64,000 bases of DNA from Natrinema salinisoli (GCF_020405205.1 NZ_CP084469.1:1984001-2048000), one strand, 5' to 3'; counted from the stretch's first letter, positions 54,881-63,454 are shown. Translations and numbers: made by a program. Notes: generated by a model from the letters alone, not told the origin.

Positions 54881-55669
54881 TTACTTGGAGGGGTCTTGGC
54901 GTTTCTTGATTGAATAGATGTCTTCCAACTGCGATGATATGAAATTAGATGCACCGAAGCATAGCGATAGCCCTGATATTACTCCAGCGGTTTGACCAAG
55001 AAGCCAAGCAGCGATCAAAGATGCTGGGACGCTTAATGCTATCCCGATAGCTAATGCTAAGGCCAAACGAATGTGCTTTTTATCCAGTTCCGTCATCTCT
55101 TCGGAGATTGGACCACTATTTAGAACCGACGCAAAAACCCTGGCTGTAAAGAAAAAGCGAACACGATATGCATCATATCTCACGCATCCATATGGGTCTA
55201 CAGTTTTATCAAATAGTTCCTCATTAAAATTATTTCTCCAATAATTATCTAAATTGTGTCTCGATTGATTGGATTGGATTTGATCTATTTTTACATTCTC
55301 CAACATGTCACCGATATTTGGTATTATAGACATGATTATGGACCTAGATGGATCAAAGCTACGGAGAAACTCAGTAGAATCGAATTCAAACTGAAAATTA
55401 GTAGGATCAAAGTTGAGAAAGAAGGCATCAGAATCGATACGGAAGACATCAGGGTCAATACGGAAATCGTCGGGGTCGAAACGGAAGACATCAGGGTCAA
55501 TACGGAAATCGTCGGGGTCGAAACGGAAGACGCTAGGATCGATACGGAATGCGTCAGGGTTGAAACGGAAGACGTCAGGGTCAATACGGAAATCGTCAGG
55601 GTTGAAACGGAAGACATCAGGGTCAATACGGAAATCGTCAGGGTCAAAATCGAAGTTGAAATGGCCCAC
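54881..55669 (-). CDS. Heptad-repeat membrane protein
   Basis: A 262-residue protein. Residues 13-82 are ten heptads of the form F-R-[I/F]-[D/N]-P-D-x. A middle domain (residues ~100-190) with VDPYGCVRYDAYRVRFFFTA is followed by two hydrophobic segments (LALALAIGIALSVPASLIAAW and VISGLSLCFGASNF) and a short basic tail, so the repeat part is probably on one side of the membrane as an extended solenoid. No known family. AT-rich. Confidence 0.65.
   Translation of the reverse strand: MGHFNFDFDPDDFRIDPDVFRFNPDDFRIDPDVFRFNPDAFRIDPSVFRFDPDDFRIDPDVFRFDPDDFRIDPDVFRIDSDAFFLNFDPTNFQFEFDSTEFLRSFDPSRSIIMSIIPNIGDMLENVKIDQIQSNQSRHNLDNYWRNNFNEELFDKTVDPYGCVRYDAYRVRFFFTARVFASVLNSGPISEEMTELDKKHIRLALALAIGIALSVPASLIAAWLLGQTAGVISGLSLCFGASNFISSQLEDIYSIKKRQDPSK
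55424..55633 (-). repeat. 21/42-bp tandem DNA repeat coding the heptads
   Basis: Ten 21-base units, alternating in two types to give a 42-base period (GGAAGACATCAGGGTCAATAC then GGAAATCGTCGGGGTCGAAA-type on the plus strand). High identity between units indicates recent expansion. Confidence 0.8.
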
Positions 55670-55881
55670 GGATAATAGGGTGTAAGCAATTGAAGGAAAA
55701 AGAATTTGCGAACGTGACTCAAGCGCATCAGTGATATTACGGATTCTTTAGTTTTGGATTGCGATGGTTATACCACCCAATCTCTCTCCTCTTTCATTCA
55801 GATAGACGACTTCGAATAAGCTGACAACAGGACATGCTTATTGATTATTGGTTCGTCGAGCAGTCCCTTGAGACGGATATA

Positions 55882-56448
55882 CTATGAATATAGAGATCGA
55901 ATAGTGTTCGACAAGTTCGATAACGAAGATTTCGTGAATTGAATTGCCTGATACCCAACTTTCCAGAGAATTATCGGGATCACAGACAGAGAAAATATAA
56001 GGAGTAGAACATTCACTACGAATCCGAGTTCAATATCCACTGGGATGAAGGAGTCCCAAACTCCGAAAGCAAAGAATATAACTGAAGAAGTGGACATGAC
56101 GACAGAATATCTTGTATTGAAACTCATCTGTTCATAATTCACCATGTCATCTAATTTGTCTCTATTTTCATATAATGTGGCTACGGAAAGTCGCCGAGCA
56201 TCATTATACACAATCAGTACGATAGATATAGACATTAGCCAAGTTGCTATTGAAATCAATATCCAAATACTAGAAAGTATATCGCCAACTTCCTGACCCG
56301 GGTAGTTGGATAATCCAGCAACTGCGGAGACAAATAGGCCTGCTATGACAAGGTTAAAACGGAGAATCTTGAAAGCCTCATCAGCAAGTATCTCCATCCT
56401 CGACATTAGGTGCTCAAGTTCATCAGGGTACGAATCAATTGAGTTCAT
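55882..56448 (-). CDS. Four-helix membrane protein
   Basis: A 188-residue protein. An N-terminal helix (ELEHLMSRMEILADEAFKIL) precedes TM1 (NLVIAGLFVSAVAGL), TM2, a cytoplasmic helical loop with NDARRLSVATLYENRDKLDD, and TM3-TM4. The build resembles small membrane effectors such as SLATT-type proteins, but no motif proves it. Neighbour of the heptad-repeat gene, same strand, AT-rich. Confidence 0.55.
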   Translation of the reverse strand: MNSIDSYPDELEHLMSRMEILADEAFKILRFNLVIAGLFVSAVAGLSNYPGQEVGDILSSIWILISIATWLMSISIVLIVYNDARRLSVATLYENRDKLDDMVNYEQMSFNTRYSVVMSTSSVIFFAFGVWDSFIPVDIELGFVVNVLLLIFSLSVIPIILWKVGYQAIQFTKSSLSNLSNTIRSLYS

Positions 56449-56589
56449 ATCGGAATTAATTCTTTTCCAATAATATTAGCATTCGGGACATATCCTGAGA
56501 CAGCTAAAATCAATCAATCGAGTTAAACACCTCACAAAGGGGTGTTTCGAGTGCATCAACTGGAGATCTGCGCACGGAGGCGGGGTGGG

Positions 56590-56659
56590 GGCGCTGTAAT
56601 TTTTTGGCGCTGTCCCCTTGGGGACACCCGCCAAGGGGGCTTTCGCGCGAAGCGCGAAA
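56590..56659. repeat. GC-rich repeat and hairpin cluster
   Basis: Direct repeat GGCGCTGT at 56590 and 56606; hairpin TGTCCCC/GGGGACA at 56611-56626; hairpin TTTCGCGC/GCGCGAAA at 56641-56659. It stands between AT-rich cargo and the DUF7845 gene. The rest of 56449-56806 has no gene. Confidence 0.55.
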
Positions 56660-56806
56660 CGACCCCGCAGCTGTCGCGGTGCGATCGCCCCGCCGACCCC
56701 GCCTTCGAGGTGAAGACTACCACCAGATTTGTCTAAGCAGGGCTGTTATTCAAGCAAACTTGTAGAAAAGAGCGGTAACGATAGTGTTGCCACTAACCAG
56801 ACCGGT

Positions 56807-58426
56807 TCAGCGGTCCGCGACAGCGCCGACGAATCCAGTTTCAGTACCACCGCCGGGAGTCTTCCAGGTGAACTCGACGCCACGAAGTTTCGTCGGATCG
56901 TTCCCCGATCGGGACCACTTCTTGAGAGCCTCGCTGGCGATCGTCGCGACGTTCCCGAAGCTGTCCGACTTCAGCCGAGAGAGGATCGTATCGATCCGCA
57001 TCTGCCGGGGCTCGCCGTGTTCGTCGAACTCGAGGTCGGCACCGTTCTTCGCGAGCCACTCCTGGAAGGGCGATGACTCGGCAACGTGATCAGCCAAGCC
57101 CATGAGATGCTGCATCCGATCGGCGTAGCTCTCGATCGCGTACTCCGCTGACTCGACGAGCGCACGAAGTTCCTCCTGATACTTTCGGGCACGGAACGAG
57201 ACATCGCCCTGGTCAAGCTCGAGGATCTCGCCGAGGTCGTTGATCGCCCGGTAGATCGTCGCGGGATGCTTCCCCAGCTGATCGGCGAGACCGTCGACGG
57301 TCGCACCGCCGTCGGTCGCGACCGTCTCAGATACGTCGCGGGCAGTGTCACCCATGTCTCGAAGCGTCGTCATCAACAGGTGGTCAGATTTCGCCTCGAG
57401 ACGCGGTGTCGGGTCTTCGTAGAGTTCGACCGGCTGGTCTCGAGCGACCGCATCGAAGTGATCGTCGGCTATGTAGACGCCATTTCCGTCTGGACCGAGT
57501 GGGATGTCTTCCCAGTGGAGTGCGTTCAACAGCGTCTCCTCTATCTGCTCGGTCACTTCGTGGCGATCAGCCCACGCCCATGCCTCGTTGTCGTTCATCG
57601 ACTTGTTGACCAGGACCTCCACCTTCGGATGGTACGACGGGTGATCTTTCGAGACCGCGTCCGGATCTTTCAGCTGGTAGATCTCGAATTTCCGTCCGTA
57701 GGTATGGCCCGGTAGTAGTTCACTGGCTGACGTGGGGTTCAGAAACAGCCGATTCTGGTGATTGATGATCTCCTGATTGTCGATGTGGAGCTCGGCTTTC
57801 ACGCCCTCCAGGTCGGACAGGTAGTGCGCGACCTTCTGCAGAACACCGGCTGACGAGAGCTTTTCAGCCCACTCGCGACGAATCCGAACGTACCGCTCGT
57901 ACGCCCACATCCGACTCGCTTCGTGCGGTTCAGTTCGAAAGTACTCGGGATGAACGCGCTCGTTGGCATGATCGAAGATCGCCGCGAAAAACTCCGGCAG
58001 CAGCTCGAGGCCGCGCTCGGGTTCGATGTTACTCGTGTGGAACTCGACGTCGACGCCGTCGACCTCGCCGACCTGATTCTCCCACGGAAGTTGCAACTTC
58101 TCGCCGCTCTCCCAGTGGCGCATGTTCGGAAACCGCGGGCCCATGTTGTACGATGCCTTTCGCTCGCCTCGCCCACGGCCCACGATATCCCACTCGTAGA
58201 GCCGCTCGGCGTTGATTCCGTCCGACAGCCGCGGCGCGAATCCCGATTTGCTGTAGCTCACTTCGAGGAGCCAGGGCTCGCCGTCGATTTCGGTGGTGAT
58301 CTCGAGGTATCCCTCGAAGGGCGGCCCGAGCATCACCGACGACAGCGCGTCGTACGGACCGCGGCCCCAGTCGGGCCACTTCCAGCGATTCTCGACCTCG
58401 TGAGGCGTTGTCTCGACTTGCGACAC
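56807..58426 (-). CDS. DUF7845 replication-type protein
   Basis: A 539-residue protein, largest of the leftward operon. The N-terminal ~300 residues contain EVSYSKSGFAPRLSDGI, YNMGPRFPNMRHWESGEKL and a long conserved core ending PSYHPKVEVLV. Residues ~365-420 form a winged helix (GATVDGLADQLGKHPATIYR). Such proteins are common in haloarchaeal plasmids and pleolipovirus relatives and are suspected replication proteins; no RCR motif is seen. GTG start at 58426. Confidence 0.75.
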   Translation of the reverse strand: MSQVETTPHEVENRWKWPDWGRGPYDALSSVMLGPPFEGYLEITTEIDGEPWLLEVSYSKSGFAPRLSDGINAERLYEWDIVGRGRGERKASYNMGPRFPNMRHWESGEKLQLPWENQVGEVDGVDVEFHTSNIEPERGLELLPEFFAAIFDHANERVHPEYFRTEPHEASRMWAYERYVRIRREWAEKLSSAGVLQKVAHYLSDLEGVKAELHIDNQEIINHQNRLFLNPTSASELLPGHTYGRKFEIYQLKDPDAVSKDHPSYHPKVEVLVNKSMNDNEAWAWADRHEVTEQIEETLLNALHWEDIPLGPDGNGVYIADDHFDAVARDQPVELYEDPTPRLEAKSDHLLMTTLRDMGDTARDVSETVATDGGATVDGLADQLGKHPATIYRAINDLGEILELDQGDVSFRARKYQEELRALVESAEYAIESYADRMQHLMGLADHVAESSPFQEWLAKNGADLEFDEHGEPRQMRIDTILSRLKSDSFGNVATIASEALKKWSRSGNDPTKLRGVEFTWKTPGGGTETGFVGAVADR

Positions 58427-58428
58427 GC

Positions 58429-58725
58429 TTACTCACCCCGGTCTCGCTCACTCTCGAGCAAACCGGTGAGGATCGCGACGGGATTCCACCACATCGCACC
58501 CTGACAGGGATAGCAGACGTGCTTGAACGACGTGCAGTCGCTCGCCTCGAGAGTCGTTGGATCAACCTGTGGATGCTGGTCCATCTCCTCAAGGCTCGCT
58601 CGCTTGACGCGAGTTCGCCCACAGCCCACGCAAACGGCGTCGACGGGAACCCCGAACTGACCGGCTGCCGGGCTCGCTAGCTCGGCCTCGAGGTCACGGT
58701 CGTCCCGATCGGCGTCGACGCTCAC
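58429..58725 (-). CDS. 98-residue zinc-binding protein
   Basis: Cysteines CVGCGRTRVKR near residue 32 and HVCYPCQGAMWW near residue 69 form a likely zinc site. GTG start overlaps the preceding gene's stop by 4 bases; ends 2 bases before the DUF7845 gene. Function unknown. Confidence 0.7.
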   Translation of the reverse strand: MSVDADRDDRDLEAELASPAAGQFGVPVDAVCVGCGRTRVKRASLEEMDQHPQVDPTTLEASDCTSFKHVCYPCQGAMWWNPVAILTGLLESERDRGE

Positions 58726-58895
58726 GTCGAATCCCCTCCACTGAAACAGTCGTGGCGAGTACCGTCTGCGATCGTATACATCCGATCACGACAGAATCGG
58801 CAGTCTCGAATCCGGTCGGCGCGCTGGTAGTCGCCGTTGACATCACGAATGACGGCACGCCCGTTGCGGATCTCGAGGTCGTCTACGCGGCTCAT
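58722..58895 (-). CDS. 57-residue zinc-finger microprotein
   Basis: Short gene with MSRVDDLEIRNGRAVIRDVN, then CRFCRDRMYTIADGTRHDC, a CxxC...HxC pattern. Starts in an ATGA overlap with the nuclease gene and ends overlapping the 98-residue gene, which supports translation. Confidence 0.75.
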   Translation of the reverse strand: MSRVDDLEIRNGRAVIRDVNGDYQRADRIRDCRFCRDRMYTIADGTRHDCFSGGDST

Positions 58896-59413
58896 CGTGA
58901 TCCCTCCTCAGCTGCTGCCGGATCGACGCCCGCCGGATCGATCACGTGCGACCACGCGAGTTTCGCGACCTCCTGTTCAGAGCGCGACCCGCCGACCTCG
59001 TACCACCGGCCAGCGAGCAACTCGTCGATGAGCGTCGCCGGCACGATCGCCCGGGCCACCTGCGGCAGTCCCGGTCGCGGAAGGTAGACGACGAGCAGAT
59101 ACATCCCGGCCGCCTCGAGCAGTTGCTCGTGGGCCGCTCGCTTGACGTAGAACCGACCGCGGGTCGATCGGCTGCCGTTACTCGTCTCTATCTGACAGCC
59201 TTTGATCTCGACCGGAACGTTCGGCTCGACGAGGACGATCCCGTAGAACGGCAGCGATCGACTCGCCTCCAGGACCGCGGTCGTCCGTGCGTCGTGCCAC
59301 GTGGCGGTGTGATCGCTCACGTACTCGAGAGCGTCGACAGTCTGGACGATCGTACCTTCCAGGGCGTCACCGCTGGCCTTCGGGCTCTCGAGTTCCGACG
59401 CTCGAGAACTCAT
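58892..59413 (-). CDS. PD-(D/E)XK-like nuclease
   Basis: A 173-residue protein. FYGIVLVEPNVPVEIKGCQI holds the E-x-K element, and RGRFYVKRAAHEQLLEAAGM follows as in small haloviral nucleases. Start at 59413, in an ATGA overlap with the upstream micro gene; the longer frame to 59452 is less likely. Possibly a Holliday-junction or repair-type enzyme for the element. Confidence 0.65.
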   Translation of the reverse strand: MSSRASELESPKASGDALEGTIVQTVDALEYVSDHTATWHDARTTAVLEASRSLPFYGIVLVEPNVPVEIKGCQIETSNGSRSTRGRFYVKRAAHEQLLEAAGMYLLVVYLPRPGLPQVARAIVPATLIDELLAGRWYEVGGSRSEQEVAKLAWSHVIDPAGVDPAAAEEGSR

Positions 59414-59529
59414 AGCGGACCCTCCCGCGCGTTCCGAACCGCGCGCGTACATTCGGGACAGAGCCGGCGAAGCGCATCGACGCGATCACCACAGCGTTCG
59501 CACTCGTCGGCCTCGAGGAGCCGGCTCAT
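59410..59529 (-). CDS. 39-residue zinc-ribbon microprotein
   Basis: MSRLLEADECERCGDRVDAL then RRLCPECTRAVRN: two CxxC pairs. ATGA overlaps on both sides place it in the operon. A degraded homologue is at 41952. Confidence 0.75.
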   Translation of the reverse strand: MSRLLEADECERCGDRVDALRRLCPECTRAVRNAREGPL

Positions 59530-59996
59530 TGGTCAGCCCCTCCGTTTCGCGTAGAGTTCTCAGAATCTGAAGGTGAGCGATCAGTACCCGTGTGTAGTGA
59601 CTGGTACAGGTAACCAAGGCCACTCTTACGTAAACAGAAACCGATAATGGTATTGCCGGTATTCGAGATTGCATTGACGAACTGGGTGAACAGTATGACA
59701 CAGAACAAGCGCGTCGTCGGTATCTGTGAGTGCTGCGGATCAGTATATGCTGCAAAAGTACTCTCGTCGGGACGAGTTCGTCCAATTGGACGAGACCAGT
59801 GTTCCTGTGGAAGCAAGAGGTTCCGACCGCTCGAGTGATCGGTGCCGCTCGAGGGCTGTCCGCCGTCGGTACAGATCTCTCGGTCCTCGAGCGCGCGGCG
59901 AACGTCGGCGTCAGTCGCTTGGTGGATCGGATGGGCGATGGGCGTCCGGCTGTCGACATCGTATAGTTCACTCGCCCGGACGAACCCGCTACGCAT
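59526..59996 (-). CDS. Small operon gene probably split by a zinc-ribbon insert
   Basis: The frame starts MRSGFVRASELYDVDSRTPI at 59996, overlapping the DUF7563 stop by 8 bases, and ends TDRSPSDSENSTRNGGADQ at 59526, in an ATGA overlap with the next gene. Both ends look coding, but the middle (59600-59840) is antisense to the zinc-ribbon gene. A parent of about 80 residues with an inserted cassette explains this best. Confidence 0.5.
   Translation of the reverse strand: MRSGFVRASELYDVDSRTPIAHPIHQATDADVRRALEDREICTDGGQPSSGTDHSSGRNLLLPQEHWSRPIGRTRPDESTFAAYTDPQHSQIPTTRLFCVILFTQFVNAISNTGNTIIGFCLRKSGLGYLYQSLHTGTDRSPSDSENSTRNGGADQ
59695..59838 (+). CDS. Zinc-ribbon microprotein (paralogue of 42082-42288)
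   Basis: A 48-residue protein: MTQNKRVVGICECCGSVYAA, then CSCGSKRF. An upstream in-frame ATG at 59647 adds 16 hydrophobic residues and is doubtful. It opposes the operon around it. Confidence 0.6.
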   Translation: MTQNKRVVGICECCGSVYAAKVLSSGRVRPIGRDQCSCGSKRFRPLE

Positions 59997-60228
59997 CGAC
60001 CTCACCCCCGTGGCGACCCTCGGAGGTTTCCGGATCAGGGACCGCCACGTCGATACCAGCAGCGGAACCGCGGCTCAGTCGCGCGTACGTATCGCAGTCA
60101 CCACAGCGGTGAGCCCGGTCCTCGTCGTCGCCGAAGACACGACGGAACCGGTCCGTGACGTGGGCCCCGCAGTGCTGGCACGTCGAGTGGTCAACCGACG
60201 GCCAGGGAGCGACCGTCACGCTGACCAC
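59989..60228 (-). CDS. DUF7563-type zinc-finger protein
   Basis: A 79-residue protein: CQHCGAHVTDRFRRVFGD, then HRCGDCDTYARLSRGSAAG. This CxxC...HxCxxC set is typical of small haloarchaeal element proteins. GTG start at 60228. First gene of the leftward operon, 110 bases from tRNA-Pro. Confidence 0.75.
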   Translation of the reverse strand: MVSVTVAPWPSVDHSTCQHCGAHVTDRFRRVFGDDEDRAHRCGDCDTYARLSRGSAAGIDVAVPDPETSEGRHGGEVDA

Positions 60229-60337
60229 CTCCTGACGGCCTGTCGGCTACGTGGTAATATACCGAAACCGAGAATTGGATTTTCGGCCGGCTCGAGGGTA
60301 TGAGCCGCTAAGAGTTGAACACTTAGATAATTTCGAG

Positions 60338-60408
60338 TGGGACCGCCGAGAATTGAACTCGGGTCCTACGGACCCCATCCGCAGAGGATACCACTACCCC
60401 ACGGTCCC
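60338..60408 (-). tRNA. tRNA-Pro(GGG)
   Basis: A 71-nt cloverleaf on the minus strand. Acceptor GGGACCG pairs with CGGTCCC, the anticodon loop ATGGGGT gives GGG, and the T-arm contains GTTCAATTC. Its 3' end points at the provirus. Confidence 0.92.
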
Positions 60409-60498
60409 GCACGTGATCGGATGGGTGTCTGCCGTTTAAGCGTGTCGTTTCGTGACCGGTACGTCACTCGGTTCCGTGCCCACCGACGGCGATACCAC

Positions 60499-61407
60499 TC
60501 AGACGAGTACCCGCTCGAGGTCGACCACGACACCCGCATCGGTCTCCGCGTCACCGGCCAGTTCCCCGAGACAGACGGCCGCGCCATTCGGCGTGTAACA
60601 GGCGACCAGTGCTCCCTGCTCGATGTCGTCGTCAACCTCGAGGACGCCCGGTGCGTAAACGGGTGCACCCTCGGCCACTTCGCGGGCCGCGTTCTCCGCG
60701 ATGACGACGGTCGGGATCTCCTCGAGAATCCGTTCGGCGGGGTCGACGACGTCGTACAGCGGCTCTGGATCGTCGTCTTCGATCCAGAACCCCAGCGCGT
60801 CGAGGAAGTCTTGAGCGCTGTGAAGGGTGCGATCGTCGAACGGATCCGTCGCGGTGCGACGCAGGTGACCCATGTGGCCGCCGGTGCCGAGCGCCAGTCC
60901 CAGGTCGTGGCACAGTTTCCGAACGTAGGTGCCGCTCTCACAGCGAATCCGCAGGAGGAGTCGTCGCTCCTCGGCCTCGAGGACCTCGAGATCGTAGAGT
61001 TCCCGCACGCGGAGGCGACGGGAGACCGCGCTTTTGCGCGGCGGTTTCTGGTAGATCGGCCCCTCGAACTCGGCGACGACGGACGCCGCGTCGGCGGGAA
61101 CCGGTCCGTGGCACTCGAGGACGGCGACGTATTCCTTGCCGCCTTCGAGAAAGACCTGTGCGAGCCGGGTCGCATCGCCGAGCATGACCGGGAGACAGCC
61201 GGTCACTTTCGGATCGAGCGTCCCGGCGTGAGCGGCGCGATCGATCGTCGACTCGACGCCGCGCTCGGCGAGCGTCTCGACGACGGCGTCCCGAAGCCAG
61301 CCGCTGACCTGGTGCGAAGAGGGGCCGGGCGGCTTGTCGAGATTGACGACGCCGAAGGTGAGTAACTCGGCGGGCGACCGCTCGGTTGGGGGGCCACGAA
61401 GGGTCAT
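60499..61407 (-). CDS. cbf5: RNA-guided pseudouridine synthase Cbf5
   Basis: A 302-residue catalytic subunit of H/ACA RNPs. The catalytic Asp is in HAGTLDPKVTGCLPV (about residue 66). KEYVAVLECHG and IRCESGTYVRKLCHDLG follow. The C-terminal ~75 residues are a PUA domain. It shares one base with the cmk stop (TGATG), so the two are co-translated. Confidence 0.93.
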   Translation of the reverse strand: MTLRGPPTERSPAELLTFGVVNLDKPPGPSSHQVSGWLRDAVVETLAERGVESTIDRAAHAGTLDPKVTGCLPVMLGDATRLAQVFLEGGKEYVAVLECHGPVPADAASVVAEFEGPIYQKPPRKSAVSRRLRVRELYDLEVLEAEERRLLLRIRCESGTYVRKLCHDLGLALGTGGHMGHLRRTATDPFDDRTLHSAQDFLDALGFWIEDDDPEPLYDVVDPAERILEEIPTVVIAENAAREVAEGAPVYAPGVLEVDDDIEQGALVACYTPNGAAVCLGELAGDAETDAGVVVDLERVLV

Positions 61408-61985
61408 CAGAAGTCGTACTCGATACCGGTCACGTGTGCCTTCCCTTCGTCACCGTCAGCGGTGTAGCGTTCGACGGCAGTGACGAGCATGTCGAGGACG
61501 GCGTCGGGTTCCCAGCGGGCCGTGTTGACCGACAGATCGTAGATAGTGAGATCTCGTATGTCGATGCCGTAGTACTCCTCGTAGCGCTGGGCCTCGCTGG
61601 CCTCGCGAGCCTGGGTTTCCTCGGTCGCACGCGCGGGATCTTTGTCCTCGCGCTCAGCGATCCGCTCGCCGCGAACCCGTGGTGGCGCGTCCAGCCAGAA
61701 GCGGAAATCCGCCTGTTCGCCGGCGAGCCAGCCGGCGAGTCTGGACTCGAGAACGAGATCGTCTTCCTCGACGGCGATTTCGCGCAGTCGTCGATCGAGG
61801 TCGCGATCGATCTCGTCGTTTTCCTCGGCGAGCTTGTTGAACTCGAGGGGCGTATAGCCGCGTTCGTCGGCCAGTTCCCGGAAGATGTCGCCGCCGCTGA
61901 CGTGGTCGAGATCGAAGGCCTCGGCCAGCAACTCGGCGGTCGTGCTCTTCCCGCTTCCCGGCGGGCCGGAGACGGTAAGTAACAT
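61407..61985 (-). CDS. cmk: Cytidylate kinase
   Basis: A 192-residue CMP/dCMP kinase of the archaeal type. The P-loop GPPGSGKST is at residues 7-15, then [14 protein letters not shown] and [11 protein letters not shown]. Start 61985 (MLLTVSG) is correct for the family; the longer frame adds 14 unrelated residues. Confidence 0.92.
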   Translation of the reverse strand: MLLTVSGPPGSGKSTTAELLAEAFDLDHVSGGDIFRELADERGYTPLEFNKLAEENDEIDRDLDRRLREIAVEEDDLVLESRLAGWLAGEQADFRFWLDAPPRVRGERIAEREDKDPARATEETQAREASEAQRYEEYYGIDIRDLTIYDLSVNTARWEPDAVLDMLVTAVERYTADGDEGKAHVTGIEYDF

Positions 61986-62201
61986 ACTCACTCTGCGAGG
62001 GGGCACGTAAAATGGGTTTTGAATCATCGAGCACGACCGATGGTCGTCTCTGCGAACACGGTCGGAAACGAACTACATAACGGCGTCGACGGCGGTCCCA
62101 TTTTCACGACGCAACGAACGAGGGAGCGGAGCGACCGCTGTGACGTGAGGCGGGAAATTGGAGCAGGGAGCAGCGAAGCTGCGACCGCGATCCGAGTCGG
62201 C

Positions 62202-63161
62202 TCAGGCGCCCGAGGGAGACATGTCGATGTTCAGCGACTTCCGAAGCAGCTGGGAGAAGCCCATCGAACACAGGAAGTACCAGACGATCCACGCCGGCAT
62301 CGGGCCCACTAGTCCCGAATTCCATTCGACCGTACCGACGAGCGGCATGACGGCAGTCGCTTCCGCGCCGTCGATGCCAACGGTCTGGATCTTCCAGTAC
62401 ATCCAGAGGAACAGCGGGATCGTTAACAGCATGATCCAGACCATCGGACGGAACTGCTCTTTGAACATTCCGAGGTTGTCCGCCATGGCCTCCATCTGCT
62501 CCTCGCGGGCGCGCTCCAGTTCGTCCTCGAGACGTTCGATTTCCTCCTCGCTCGCGCCGCGTTCCTCCGCTTCTTTCTTCTCCTGACGGATCTCTTTTTG
62601 TTCTTCCTGGACGGCCTTCATCTGCTCCTGGTACTTCCCCATGACCTCGGTGTCCATCAGGTTCGCCTGAAGCAGTGACGAGTAGAGGCCGGTAATCAGG
62701 GCGACAGACAGGATCACCGCATAGAACGGTAACGCCGCGTCGAGCGGACCGAGAACGACGTCGATCGTACTGCCGACGACGGACCGGATCGAATCGAACC
62801 AGTAGCCGGGCATCAACAGGAGCGCCCCGACGCCGGCGAGCTTGTCCCACTGCGACCAGCTCGAGTCTTCGTCGTCGACATCGACGTCGGCGCTGGCACC
62901 GCCACCGGTGCTATCGGCGTCACCGTCGAGGGCCCGATCGAAGGCCTCGCGATCGGCGATCTCGAACCCTTTGTCGCCGTCAATTAGTACTCCTTTCTCG
63001 ATTAGCCGCCCCCACTGGCCGCTCGTCAACTCGTCGCTGACGTCGGCCCACTGGACCTCGCCGCCGTTTCTGTCGGCTTTCTCGCGGATGGCCTCGAGGG
63101 CGTCTGCCATCGAGGAGTCCTCACGGACGAGGGCGTCGATCTTCTCGGCTGTGCGCGTCAT
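62202..63161 (-). CDS. DUF106 (EMC3/TMCO1-like) membrane protein
   Basis: A 319-residue protein. The N-terminal ~100 residues are soluble. The membrane part has FYAVILSVALITGLYSSLLQ, a long charged coiled coil (QEEQKEIRQEKKEAEERGAS) and two C-terminal helices with FRPMVWIMLLTIPLFLWMY. This is the Oxa1-superfamily insertase pattern of archaeal DUF106. It lies beside cmk and cbf5, a common archaeal setting. Confidence 0.85.
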   Translation of the reverse strand: MTRTAEKIDALVREDSSMADALEAIREKADRNGGEVQWADVSDELTSGQWGRLIEKGVLIDGDKGFEIADREAFDRALDGDADSTGGGASADVDVDDEDSSWSQWDKLAGVGALLLMPGYWFDSIRSVVGSTIDVVLGPLDAALPFYAVILSVALITGLYSSLLQANLMDTEVMGKYQEQMKAVQEEQKEIRQEKKEAEERGASEEEIERLEDELERAREEQMEAMADNLGMFKEQFRPMVWIMLLTIPLFLWMYWKIQTVGIDGAEATAVMPLVGTVEWNSGLVGPMPAWIVWYFLCSMGFSQLLRKSLNIDMSPSGA

Positions 63162-63447
63162 CTGGTTGTGCTAGGCGTCGTCCGGTATACAAGTGTTTTT
63201 CTTCGGTGGGGAGAAGACGAGTGTCCGATCCACCCCGATAAATAAAATACGTATAATAACGGTTTGCAAAAGATAGTGGCATCTGAAAAACACATAAATA
63301 GTTGCACCAACCTATAGTTTGAAATATGATTGTTTTTCCGGCACGAACAGAACACGGATAAGAAGGCCAGAAGATGACGTTATCGGGTTACTAACACAGA
63401 ATTAGAGCCGTTATAAACTATTCTGAAAGGTTTGACCAGACGAATGA

Positions 63448-63454
63448 CTTATAC
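63448..63454 (+). promoter_or_regulatory. TATA box of the pilin-like gene
   Basis: CTTATAC is 28 bases before ATG 63479. The rest of 63162-63478 is AT-rich with no gene. Confidence 0.5.

Noticed and set aside
55336-55728. Alternate-frame repeat proteins over the heptad region
   Set aside because: Any frame over a 21-base repeat gives a repeat; only the long minus frame continues into a structured membrane part.
56542-56736. Plus-strand 64-codon frame in the hairpin cluster
   Set aside because: Made of GC hairpins and repeats, no ribosome site, no recognisable sequence.
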